Positions 1 through 6,967 of a DNA stretch of 9,921 bases are shown here, one piece after another; position 1 is the first letter of the stretch, and each line of letters begins with the position of its first letter. Location of the stretch: the NCBI GenBank assembly GCA_029850565.1, contig JARCRR010000017.1, forward strand, positions 1-9,921, written 5' to 3'. The position numbers and the translations under genes were made by a program. This DNA is from Gallionella sp. GTDB lineage: Bacteria > Pseudomonadota > Gammaproteobacteria > Burkholderiales > Gallionellaceae. The notes beneath the pieces were generated by a model that saw only the letters and a program-made list of their open reading frames with translations, had not been told where the DNA came from and did no database searches.

Positions 1-461
1 ATCTCGGTCTGCGTGCGCACATCTTTGGCAACGGAGAAAGTGCGCTGGAATAATTTGTGCAGCAAGAAGCCCATCGTGCCCGCCTGCTCGGCCTGACGCA
101 CCGCTTGTTTCATTTGCCCCAATATCTGCGGCTCGCCCAACACCATGGAATCCAGCCCGCTAGCCACGCGAAACGCATGCTTTACGGCTTGTTCTTGTGG
201 CAGACGATAGATGTAAGGTTCGATGTCGTTGGCGGCCAGATGGTGATATGACGCCAACCAACCCACGGCTTGTGAAGGGTCACTCGTACTGCAATACACT
301 TCGGTGCGGTTGCAGGTAGACAGGATGGTGGCTTCTTTGGCCGCGCCGTTCCCGATCAGGTCGCGCAAGGCGACATCCATCGTCTCGGCATTGAACGCAA
401 TCTGCTCGCGCACATCGAGCGGCGCGGTCTGATGGTTGATGCCAAAAGTGAATAACTGCAT
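1..461 (-). CDS. hemA: Glutamyl-tRNA reductase, N-terminal part (cut by window edge)
   Basis: The enzyme reduces glutamyl-tRNA(Glu) with NADPH to glutamate-1-semialdehyde, the first committed step of C5-pathway tetrapyrrole (haem) synthesis in the cytoplasm. I translated the minus strand from the ATG at 461: it begins MQLFTFGINHQTAPLDVREQ and stays open for 153 codons to the left edge. Diagnostic features are the STCNRTE motif with the nucleophilic cysteine at residue 50, and the block ASGLDSMVLGEPQILGQMKQ near residues 100-119, with the conserved histidine at 95 just before it. Family members are about 420 residues, so only the catalytic N-terminal domain is present; the NADPH-binding and dimerisation domains lie outside. 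There is no good Shine-Dalgarno sequence before the ATG (GGACCTCCC precedes it), although the start matches the family's N-terminus well. It is separated from the upstream gene by a hairpin and a possible promoter of its own, so it is probably not part of the secretion block. Identification is near certain. Confidence 0.96.
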   Translation of the reverse strand, partial: MQLFTFGINHQTAPLDVREQIAFNAETMDVALRDLIGNGAAKEATILSTCNRTEVYCSTSDPSQAVGWLASYHHLAANDIEPYIYRLPQEQAVKHAFRVASGLDSMVLGEPQILGQMKQAVRQAEQAGTMGFLLHKLFQRTFSVAKDVRTQTE

Positions 462-495
462 GGGAGGTCCGCTGTCCGGATGATTCGGGGGCGGA

Positions 496-501
496 ATTAT
501 A
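496..501 (-). promoter_or_regulatory. Candidate -10 box of the hemA promoter
   Basis: Read on the minus strand, these bases are a perfect TATAAT. A start site about 7 bases downstream would give a leader of roughly 28 bases before the hemA ATG at 461. No convincing -35 hexamer is present: the sequence 17 bases upstream is TGGCAG, which matches TTGACA at only two positions and falls inside the terminator-like hairpin. The call rests on the perfect -10, its position and the need for a hemA promoter after the hairpin. Confidence 0.42.
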
Positions 502-504
502 GAG

Positions 505-535
505 GCTGGGGCGGCTTTCTGCCAGCCGCCCCAGC
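505..535 (-). terminator. GC-rich hairpin, likely terminator of the upstream operon
   Basis: The arms GCTGGGGCGGCT (505-516) and AGCCGCCCCAGC (524-535) are perfect reverse complements over 12 bases with a 7-base loop. The hairpin begins 11 bases after the stop codon of the small exported protein, the normal place for a terminator. The following minus-strand bases, CTCTATAATT, contain only a scattered T content rather than a run, so intrinsic termination may be weak or may need Rho. On the plus strand only GTTTA follows, so it is not a good terminator in that direction either. Confidence 0.55.
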
Positions 536-546
536 GTTTAGGTAAG

Positions 547-942
547 TTACTTAGTGCCTTGCAACAGCGCTAACGCCGCTTCGGCATCAGCCCGCAAGTT
601 GCTTTCCGGATGATTCTTGATGAAGTCGCTAAAGGCGGTCTTCGCTTCCGCTTCATTTCCCGCGCCCACCAAGTCCATCGCTTTCTTGAACGCATTCAAT
701 TCGTCTGTATCTACAGCCTGGACTTTTTGTTCCCCCTTCCAGTAGACGTCGTCTGCATCCGCTAAAGAGCCGCGCACCCCTCCTGCTGCCGTTGTAGTGC
801 TCAGCTTCTTTTTGGGAGTCATCGTTTCAATCTTTTTACGGAGGCGCTCCCACAACGACGGTTCGGAAGAGGTGCTCGCTGCGTAGCCAGGCGTTGCCAA
901 TGCAATGCCCAGCAATACTAACAATGCAATCAATTTTTTCAT
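547..942 (-). CDS. Small exported protein with TPR-like C-terminus, function unknown
   Basis: This 131-residue protein opens with a clear Sec signal peptide: MKK, a hydrophobic stretch to about residue 17, then GYAA with probable cleavage after residue 21 or 22. No lipobox cysteine is present, and there is no cysteine anywhere. After it comes a basic segment (RLRKK and PKKK, residues 33-46), a glycine-rich GGVRGS motif at 54-59 and a YWKGE motif at 67-71. The last 45 residues (FKKAMDLVGAGNEAEAKTAF onward, then HPES and alanine-rich helix) have the small/large residue spacing of one tetratricopeptide-like helix pair, similar in style to the C-terminal repeats of periplasmic CpoB/YbgF-type proteins. 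The start at 942 is fixed by a strong AAGGAG seven bases upstream. It follows the large propeller protein by 37 bases and is last before the terminator, so it probably works with that protein in the periplasm. I do not recognise a named gene; the role is inferred only from context. Confidence 0.85.
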   Translation of the reverse strand: MKKLIALLVLLGIALATPGYAASTSSEPSLWERLRKKIETMTPKKKLSTTTAAGGVRGSLADADDVYWKGEQKVQAVDTDELNAFKKAMDLVGAGNEAEAKTAFSDFIKNHPESNLRADAEAALALLQGTK

Positions 943-949
943 GCTCGTT

Positions 950-955
950 CTCCTT
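950..955 (-). promoter_or_regulatory. Strong ribosome binding site of the small exported protein
   Basis: The minus strand reads AAGGAG here, with seven bases to the ATG at 942. It is the best Shine-Dalgarno match in the window, while the large gene before it has only a weak one. This suggests the small protein is translated independently and perhaps in excess over the 1257-residue protein. Confidence 0.75.
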
Positions 956-979
956 GGTGGTGTGTTGCGTTGCTCCGAC

Positions 980-3900
980 TCATAATGCGTTCAATAGTTC
1001 CAAACCAAGTGCACGATACTGGTCTTTGACGCCGGCATCTAATTTCTGCGCCTTGATGAAAGCGGCTTTGGCATTCTTGGTATCCCCGGTACGTTTGTAG
1101 GCGCGCGCCAGATTAACCAATATTTGAGCATCGTTTGGATTTAGTTTACTAGCGGCAAGATATGCTTTTTGTGCATCTTGGTATTTATCGTCGATCATTA
1201 GCAGATTGCCGCGGTTATTCATGGCCGACGCATTCTTTGCATCAAGGCTGATCGCTTTATCGAAATACTTCATTGCTTCGACACGGTCACCCAGTTTGGC
1301 CAAGATGATACCCATCTGGATGTGCGCATCCACATCCGCGGGATTCTGTTGCAGTATGGCCAAATAACGTCTTGTCTTGGTCTGGGAACTGATCTTCAAG
1401 ACAGACAAATGGTCACTCGGGAATTTCTTCTCGATATCCGCACGAACAATTCCACTCGCTTTCCAGCCGGAGTCGGGCAAACTCGCCGGCTTATAGGTAT
1501 CCCAAGAGCTGTGAACATCCAGGATGGTAAGCCCCTTGTCTTTGTATTTGTAGTAGGTGGCGCTTCCGTTTTCCCATGCCTTTATAAAGGAGTTGCCCAC
1601 CAGCGTGGTCTCGACGGGAACCCATAAGACCCCCTCGTAGATCACGTACATATTGTCCATCGTATAACCATCATCGTCCGCAACGATCCCGGTTGAGAAC
1701 ATCATCAGCATGTGACCGGGAACTTCGAGCACACGCGTATTGACCCCCATACTCTCCAATCCTGAAGAATAGAAAGCTACCAGATCATCGCAGTCACCGG
1801 ATTTGCGCTCCAGCGTTTCACGCGGGAATTGCAGATAGTCAACTGCATTCGCATTGCCCGAACTGATTTGATAGGGGTTGCTTGGATCCTGAATGTAGGT
1901 CAGCCCATACACCCCCAATGCGTTGAAGAAACCTGCCGCCAATTGGATCTCGTCTTTGGTCTCTTTGTATTCTCCAACTACCGCACGTACCAAATTGATG
2001 ATGGGAGGATCTTTCGGGGTGACAAAAGCAGCAAAACGCTCGCGCTCATTCCAACTCAAGCGATGTTTGTCATATACATTGACCGTAGGGTTCTTGCTAT
2101 AGATCATCCGCTTGCCGTTATCGAAATAGCTCGCCTCTATCATTGCCTGCACGGAGCTGTCTTCCGTAATGGTCAAAATACTGTTGTTGAACACCGCCTT
2201 AAGAACCAACTCCTCGCTTTCCCCCGGCAATAGCTTTTCCACTTTGCCTTCGGTCGAGAAATCCATAAAGTCTTTCAACACAAAACTGACCCTTATCTTT
2301 TCCATCGGCTTGCTGGTGTTATTGGTCAACTTGATGCGGCCAATTCCATCACGCTCATAAACCTTGTACGAATTGGAGAAGATGTCGCTCAACTTGACTA
2401 CTTCGATCTCCAAAGGCGCGCGATTGAAAGCCTGGGTCGTCGCCACGACTTCCTGCTTTTCAGACTCCACACCATCCGTGCTTAATGTGGAAAGGTAGTA
2501 GGTATATTTTGTGTCGGGGGTGAGCGCGTCTTTGATGAATTCCGGTTGCGTGACCTCTGCCACTTTTTCGAAAACATCCCCCTCCTTTCGGTAGATCCGA
2601 TACGCAGCCTCATATTTCTGCTCCACCACAGGCCAATTGATTTTGATTTGCCATGGTGTGACTTCAGCTTTTATATCCGTCATTTTTGGCGGCGTGTATT
2701 TCATAGACACACCATTGGCAAGCACACTGGTCGCGCCCTCATATCCAAAATGAGATTCGCCTGCTATCAGATAATAGTAACGAGATCCCGCCGCCATATC
2801 GTCGTCCACAAATTGATTATTAGGCGTTGAACCGATTTGCACGAAACCGCCACTCTCTGTTTTGGATCGATAGATTCGGTATTGCTTGACATAAGGGGTT
2901 GCCGCCTGAGCCCAATTCAATGTAATTCCGTGCACTTTCCCCTGTACAACAAACTGTGAAGGCGCCTCGGGTTTATGCAAAACAGCAAACGTCTGCACCC
3001 GCTTATTTCCGCGGTCAGAGACTAGAAAAGTAACTCCCTCGCCGCCTGTTATTGACACTGGATCATTTAACCCGCCTGGAGCGCCCCCTTTATCCCCAAA
3101 CAAACGGAGAAGTTGCCCTTTTTGGGAAAATACTTTGATCTGATTTCCATCGAGCACCAACAATTCAGCACTTGTCGCCATCAATGCTACCGGCTTGGTG
3201 AATGAGCTTCCCCCTTCTTTGGTTTTTCCAAATTCCGCTATTTCTTGTCCTGATGATGAAAAGACCAATACACTCCCCCGCGCTCCATCAAGAACGTAAA
3301 GGTTGTCGAGCGTATCGAATGACATTGATATGGGGGCGGTAATCTTAGAAGCCGTTCCTCCCAAGCTATTCAAGTAGACGCCATCTTCGCGAAAGACTTG
3401 CACTGACCGGTTGGTTTTATCGGAAACGAATATCAAGCCCGAAGCGGATACTGCAATTGAGGTCGGGTCACTGAACTGACCAGCACCATTTCCTCGCCCC
3501 CCCAAGCTGACCACCACCATCCCTGTCTCATCCAGCTTGGCACCGCGCATGTTTTTTTTGTCGAGCACCCATACCGCGCCGGCCTTATCAACGGTGACTC
3601 CGGTCAGCTCCATATCCTCCAGCTTGATTTCCCCGGATACCGCTCCTTTGTTGATCCTTAGCAAACTCTTTTTGTCTTTTCCAACAGCGTAGATCGTTTC
3701 TTTGCCATCCCAAACTATTTGCCCCACTTCGCTTGAGATGCTATCCATCCACTTGACAGACATTTTCCCCGCAGCTTTAGGCAGACGCTCCAATGAACTC
3801 CCGGCCTGAGTTAAGAAAACATTGACCAGTGTTTTCTTTGAGTCCCCCACAAAAACTTGCTGCCCTCTATCTACAGACAGTCCTGTCATGCTTTTAAATT

Positions 3901-4753
3901 GCGCCTTACCCTCGCCTTTCGAGCCAAAGCTATAAGCCAGATTGCCATCGAAATCATACTTTTGGATGGCAGAGGCGCTCTCATCAGCGACATAAATGCC
4001 ATCTTCGGCAACGGACAAGGCTGCCAGCTTGCCCGTCTTTGGTAGTGATTTAATGAACTTTCCGGTTGGCGTATATACCTTGACAAGGCTATCTCCCGCA
4101 TCCAACACGTAGATGCGCCCGGCAAGATCCAACGCGATATCACCAGGCTCATCTAATTTGAAGGGCAATGCTTTTGCGGGACCTTTACTTTCATCGACTA
4201 TCGCTGCGGGCGCGCTGATCGACATAGTATTTAGAAATACTCCGTTGACTCCGAACAGTTGGATACGCCCATTGCCGCTGTCGGAAACATAAACCACCCC
4301 CTCGAATACGGCAATTCCCCTCGGGGATTTTAAGTTGTTATTTGACGACCCTCCCGATTTACCTCCAAAACTGCCCAAAAACTTTCTATCGGACAAGCCG
4401 TACATGACCACTTGGTCTGTTTCGCTATCTACTATGTAAACAGTATCGCCCTCTATCGCAACCGCTTCCGGTTGTTCGAGCATCACGGTATTTCCATTCT
4501 TGGTTGGCACTGACAATAGCAGCTTCCCCTCCCCATCCACCATGTCGATGGAGCCGTCTTCTTTGGCAAAAAATAAATTCCCTTCATGCGCACCTATCAA
4601 TTTTTTCAAATTGGAGGAGACAATTTCCTTTTTAAAATCAACTTTTGCAAATCCGCCTGCGGGAGCCGCAGGCACAACTTCTGCAGCATTAGCAGAAGTA
4701 GCTATAAACAGTGGCAAAAACGCAAACAAATATTTATTCATTTCCCAACCCAT
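980..4753 (-). CDS. Large exported NHL beta-propeller / FN3 / transglutaminase-like / TPR protein
   Basis: This 1257-residue multidomain protein has a Sec signal peptide (MNKYLFAFLPLFIATSANA, cleavage near residue 23-24). Residues about 85-590 hold many NHL-type blades, recognisable by recurring units such as PRGIAVFEGVVYVSDSGNGR (about 144-163), PTSIAVSASGLIFVSDKTNR (430-449) and VSDRGNKRVQTF (578-589); their number suggests two propellers. Two fibronectin type III domains follow (about 598-680 and 689-774), each with a YRIYR strand. Residues about 780-895 look like a further beta-sandwich. A transglutaminase-like domain (about 905-1075) carries SGDCDD (Cys988), VPGHMLMM (His1014) and WVPVETT (Glu1048), a plausible catalytic triad. 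About three TPRs end the protein (1130-1255). It probably acts in the periplasm or at the outer membrane; propeller, FN3 and TPR parts usually bind partners, while the Cys-His pair suggests peptidase or acyl-transfer activity. Substrate unknown. A second ATG at 4741 (residue 5) gives a cleaner signal peptide and may be the true start; neither start has a strong Shine-Dalgarno. Confidence 0.9.
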   Translation of the reverse strand: MGWEMNKYLFAFLPLFIATSANAAEVVPAAPAGGFAKVDFKKEIVSSNLKKLIGAHEGNLFFAKEDGSIDMVDGEGKLLLSVPTKNGNTVMLEQPEAVAIEGDTVYIVDSETDQVVMYGLSDRKFLGSFGGKSGGSSNNNLKSPRGIAVFEGVVYVSDSGNGRIQLFGVNGVFLNTMSISAPAAIVDESKGPAKALPFKLDEPGDIALDLAGRIYVLDAGDSLVKVYTPTGKFIKSLPKTGKLAALSVAEDGIYVADESASAIQKYDFDGNLAYSFGSKGEGKAQFKSMTGLSVDRGQQVFVGDSKKTLVNVFLTQAGSSLERLPKAAGKMSVKWMDSISSEVGQIVWDGKETIYAVGKDKKSLLRINKGAVSGEIKLEDMELTGVTVDKAGAVWVLDKKNMRGAKLDETGMVVVSLGGRGNGAGQFSDPTSIAVSASGLIFVSDKTNRSVQVFREDGVYLNSLGGTASKITAPISMSFDTLDNLYVLDGARGSVLVFSSSGQEIAEFGKTKEGGSSFTKPVALMATSAELLVLDGNQIKVFSQKGQLLRLFGDKGGAPGGLNDPVSITGGEGVTFLVSDRGNKRVQTFAVLHKPEAPSQFVVQGKVHGITLNWAQAATPYVKQYRIYRSKTESGGFVQIGSTPNNQFVDDDMAAGSRYYYLIAGESHFGYEGATSVLANGVSMKYTPPKMTDIKAEVTPWQIKINWPVVEQKYEAAYRIYRKEGDVFEKVAEVTQPEFIKDALTPDTKYTYYLSTLSTDGVESEKQEVVATTQAFNRAPLEIEVVKLSDIFSNSYKVYERDGIGRIKLTNNTSKPMEKIRVSFVLKDFMDFSTEGKVEKLLPGESEELVLKAVFNNSILTITEDSSVQAMIEASYFDNGKRMIYSKNPTVNVYDKHRLSWNERERFAAFVTPKDPPIINLVRAVVGEYKETKDEIQLAAGFFNALGVYGLTYIQDPSNPYQISSGNANAVDYLQFPRETLERKSGDCDDLVAFYSSGLESMGVNTRVLEVPGHMLMMFSTGIVADDDGYTMDNMYVIYEGVLWVPVETTLVGNSFIKAWENGSATYYKYKDKGLTILDVHSSWDTYKPASLPDSGWKASGIVRADIEKKFPSDHLSVLKISSQTKTRRYLAILQQNPADVDAHIQMGIILAKLGDRVEAMKYFDKAISLDAKNASAMNNRGNLLMIDDKYQDAQKAYLAASKLNPNDAQILVNLARAYKRTGDTKNAKAAFIKAQKLDAGVKDQYRALGLELLNAL

Positions 4754-4773
4754 TCAAATAAGTTACCGCTAGG

Positions 4774-4789
4774 GCGGGGTATTCCCCGC
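4774..4789. repeat. Short inverted repeat between the cyclase and propeller genes
   Basis: GCGGGG and CCCCGC form a perfect six-base stem with loop TATT, in the short gap between the cyclase stop (4808) and the propeller-protein start (4753 or 4741). On the transcribed strand no T-run follows, so it does not look like a terminator. It could stabilise or process the mRNA between the two genes, or be chance. Confidence 0.35.
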
Positions 4790-4807
4790 TCGGATATTTA
4801 TCCCAAA

Positions 4808-6850
4808 TCACTTGCTCGTTCTATTGAAAACCCCGTCCCAATCGGGGGCTGGGGAATTTTCTACAAAATAGTCACAACGTTCAACATAAATCTGGCTCGG
4901 CTCGTCGCTCGGCAACTCGGCCAATAACATTGAAAAAACGGTTTTCGCTTCAATCCATTTCCGCTCGCGATATAAAGCCAAACCGGACCTAAACCGCTCA
5001 AGTTGCATTTCCGACATGGCACCTAAGCCAACTTGAGGTTCATAGATTGTAACTGGCAAGTGCTTGCCCACCACCCTAATCTTGTCCAGTTCTCTGTACC
5101 GACAGACTTCGGGAGCTCCCGTGTAAGTGGCTTCGCCAACCAAATAGGTTATCCCGTAGTACTTGGCCGTACCTTCAAGTCTTGAAGCAAGGTTCACCGT
5201 GTCGCCAATGACGGTGTATTCCATCTTCTTACCCGCCATCCCGACGTTACCCGCGACCACCTCACCCGAGTTCAGTCCGCAACGAATGGCAAACGGCTCT
5301 TTTTCTTCGCTCTTCCACTTGGCGCGAAGTTCATCCATTCTTTCCGCCATCGCAACAAGACAACTCATCGCCAGCTTGGCGTGATCCGGTTGGCTCAAAG
5401 GTGCCCCCCAATACGCCATGATGGCATCACCGATGAATTTATCGATTGTGCCGTCATGCTTCTCGATCACCTGCACCATCGCGCCCAAGTATTCGTTCAA
5501 ACGGGATACCACCTCCTGCGGCGGATGCGACTCACTGAATGTGGTAAAACTTTTGATATCAGTGAAAAGTACCGTCACCTCCTTGTTATCTCCTCCTATT
5601 TTTGCCGCCTCTGGGTCTTTTTCGAGACGCGCCACCAACTTGGGGGACAAATAACTGGAAAACATCGAGCGCATCTCGCGAGCACTGCGTTCCAAAACCA
5701 GATAACGGAAACTTCCACCGATCAATAACGCCAGAATGGCGGACAAAGTAGGGTAGATGATGTTGATCCAATGTCCCGCCTCGAACATGTAATTGGCAAA
5801 CCAGATATACCCTGCCAGCAGAAGCGTCGTTGCCGGAATCGCGCCATACAGGCGTAAACGTGTGGTCAAGAAATAAGCCAGCGCCCCCAAAACTACGATG
5901 AACACCATATCAAGCAAGGCTTCCAGCCCGCCTTGGCGAACGAAGCGATCACTGATGATGTTATCTGCGATCGTAGCGTGGATCTCTACCCCCGGTGTAT
6001 TCCCATGATAGGGAGTGACGCGCATGTCATAGACACCCAGCGCGGTCGCACCGATGAATAAAACCTTACCCTTCAATTGTTCCGCCGGAATGCGGCCATT
6101 GACGATGTCTGTAAATGAAAATCGCGGATAGCCGCCGGGAGGTCCGGTAAAGTTGACCCACATGGAATAATTCTCACCCACCGGGATATGTCGTTCACCC
6201 AAAACGACCTCGAACGAATCGGCGGCATATTCTTTTTCATCCAGTGCCAACATCGCGGCCATCATACCTAACGAGGGCGTTGTCTTGCCTTCAAACTCGA
6301 CCAAAAGAGGGCTACGGCGATTTACGCCATCCTCATCCGGCTGCAAATTGATATGCCCCACGCCGAGCGCCGAACGTTCGATTTCAGGCAATGACCGCGT
6401 CACTCCTTTTACCTGCCCATCCTTATCGAACTCAAAAAGGACAGCTAAAACCACATTGCCCGCCTTCTTGGTTGCTGCTGCAAATTTTTGGTCGCTCACC
6501 AAGTTTTCACGTTCCGGGAAGAACGCATCGAACAGCACTGCCTTGGCTTGTGCCGCCTTCAGCTTTTCCAACAACCTTGCATACTCTGTACGAGTCCAAG
6601 GATAACGCCCCAACTCTGCGATGCTCTTGTCGTCTATCGCAATGATGCCGATACTGGGTTCAAGCGGTATCGCCCCCCGCATATTGCGAAAACGTAAATC
6701 GTAGGTTTTTGCTTCGAACGCTTCCAGAAAAGCATTTTGGGAATAATACAGAAACAGCACCGCCACAATGGACAGTGCCGATAGCATGATGGAAAGTATC
6801 GCGCTATTTGCTCGCGTCACCCATTTGGGCAAAAACGAAGTAGTAGCCAT
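4808..6850 (-). CDS. CHASE2-domain class III adenylate cyclase, membrane sensor
   Basis: The protein converts ATP to cAMP, with its activity presumably set by an extracytoplasmic sensor. Numbered from the ATG at 6850 (680 residues): a membrane segment at about 17-35; a CHASE2 domain at about 40-305, with IAIDDKSIAELGRYPWTR, FDAFFPERE and a late TPYHGNTPGVEIHA block; three membrane segments near 312-330, 337-353 and 361-383; then a cyclase domain at about 422-605. Catalytic residues look complete: metal-binding Asp431 (FTDIKSF) and Asp475 (DKFIGDAIMAYWG), adenine-selecting Lys471 with Thr546, and Asn553 and Arg557 in IGDTVNLASRLE. The Lys/Thr pair fits class IIIb adenylate rather than guanylate cyclases. 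A C-terminal tail (612-680) resembles a TPR helix pair and ends in a PDWDGVF motif often seen in CHASE2 cyclases. The frame stays open to a TTG at 6895 and has another ATG at 6859, but AGGGAG lies ten bases before 6850 and only one before 6859. It sits between tolC-like and propeller genes, so it may report envelope or secretion state. Confidence 0.95.
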   Translation of the reverse strand: MATTSFLPKWVTRANSAILSIMLSALSIVAVLFLYYSQNAFLEAFEAKTYDLRFRNMRGAIPLEPSIGIIAIDDKSIAELGRYPWTRTEYARLLEKLKAAQAKAVLFDAFFPERENLVSDQKFAAATKKAGNVVLAVLFEFDKDGQVKGVTRSLPEIERSALGVGHINLQPDEDGVNRRSPLLVEFEGKTTPSLGMMAAMLALDEKEYAADSFEVVLGERHIPVGENYSMWVNFTGPPGGYPRFSFTDIVNGRIPAEQLKGKVLFIGATALGVYDMRVTPYHGNTPGVEIHATIADNIISDRFVRQGGLEALLDMVFIVVLGALAYFLTTRLRLYGAIPATTLLLAGYIWFANYMFEAGHWINIIYPTLSAILALLIGGSFRYLVLERSAREMRSMFSSYLSPKLVARLEKDPEAAKIGGDNKEVTVLFTDIKSFTTFSESHPPQEVVSRLNEYLGAMVQVIEKHDGTIDKFIGDAIMAYWGAPLSQPDHAKLAMSCLVAMAERMDELRAKWKSEEKEPFAIRCGLNSGEVVAGNVGMAGKKMEYTVIGDTVNLASRLEGTAKYYGITYLVGEATYTGAPEVCRYRELDKIRVVGKHLPVTIYEPQVGLGAMSEMQLERFRSGLALYRERKWIEAKTVFSMLLAELPSDEPSQIYVERCDYFVENSPAPDWDGVFNRTSK

Positions 6851-6860
6851 TTTCGACATA

Positions 6861-6866
6861 CTCCCT
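6861..6866 (-). promoter_or_regulatory. Ribosome binding site favouring the cyclase start at 6850
   Basis: The minus strand reads AGGGAG. Spacing is ten bases to the ATG at 6850, acceptable, but one base to the ATG at 6859, too short. The upstream TTG at 6895 has only a GGTGGGG three bases before it. This supports the 680-residue product. Confidence 0.6.
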
Positions 6867-6933
6867 GGCAAATCAAATACTGTACGGGGCCACAATTACC
6901 CCACCGGTCACAATGATGCCATAGCTGCTTTGT

Positions 6934-6959
6934 AATAAGTGCAAAAAGAGGCACTTATT
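6934..6959. repeat. Perfect inverted repeat between tolC-like and cyclase genes
   Basis: AATAAGTGC (6934-6942) and GCACTTATT (6951-6959) are perfect reverse complements around an eight-base loop (AAAAAGAG on the plus strand). It starts nine bases after the tolC-like stop codon. The stem is AT-rich and is followed on the transcribed strand by ACAAAG, not a T-run, so it is a weak terminator candidate. The symmetrical 9-base half-sites would also suit a dimeric regulator controlling the cyclase and downstream genes, or an mRNA processing or stabilising stem. About 117 bases separate the two genes, the largest gap in the block, so an extra promoter here is possible, but I found no convincing -35/-10 pair. 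Confidence 0.5.
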
Positions 6960-6967
6960 CAGATTAC

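Noticed and set aside
1527..2041. Calling the transglutaminase-like domain LapG
   Set aside because: LapG is a small stand-alone periplasmic protease; here the domain is part of a 1257-residue protein and I see only the general Cys-His signature.
980..4753. Propeller/transglutaminase protein as the cargo of the type I exporter
   Set aside because: It has a clear N-terminal Sec signal peptide, no glycine-rich calcium-binding repeats and a TPR C-terminus instead of a secretion signal.
4586..4927. Plus-strand open frame crossing the gap between the cyclase and propeller genes
   Set aside because: Most of it is antisense to the signal peptide region and the cyclase end; no ribosome site or domain was seen.
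6934..6959. Possible sigma-54 promoter (TTGCA-like -12 element within the palindrome)
   Set aside because: The required GG twelve bases upstream of the GC is absent (GT is found), so the -24 element does not fit.
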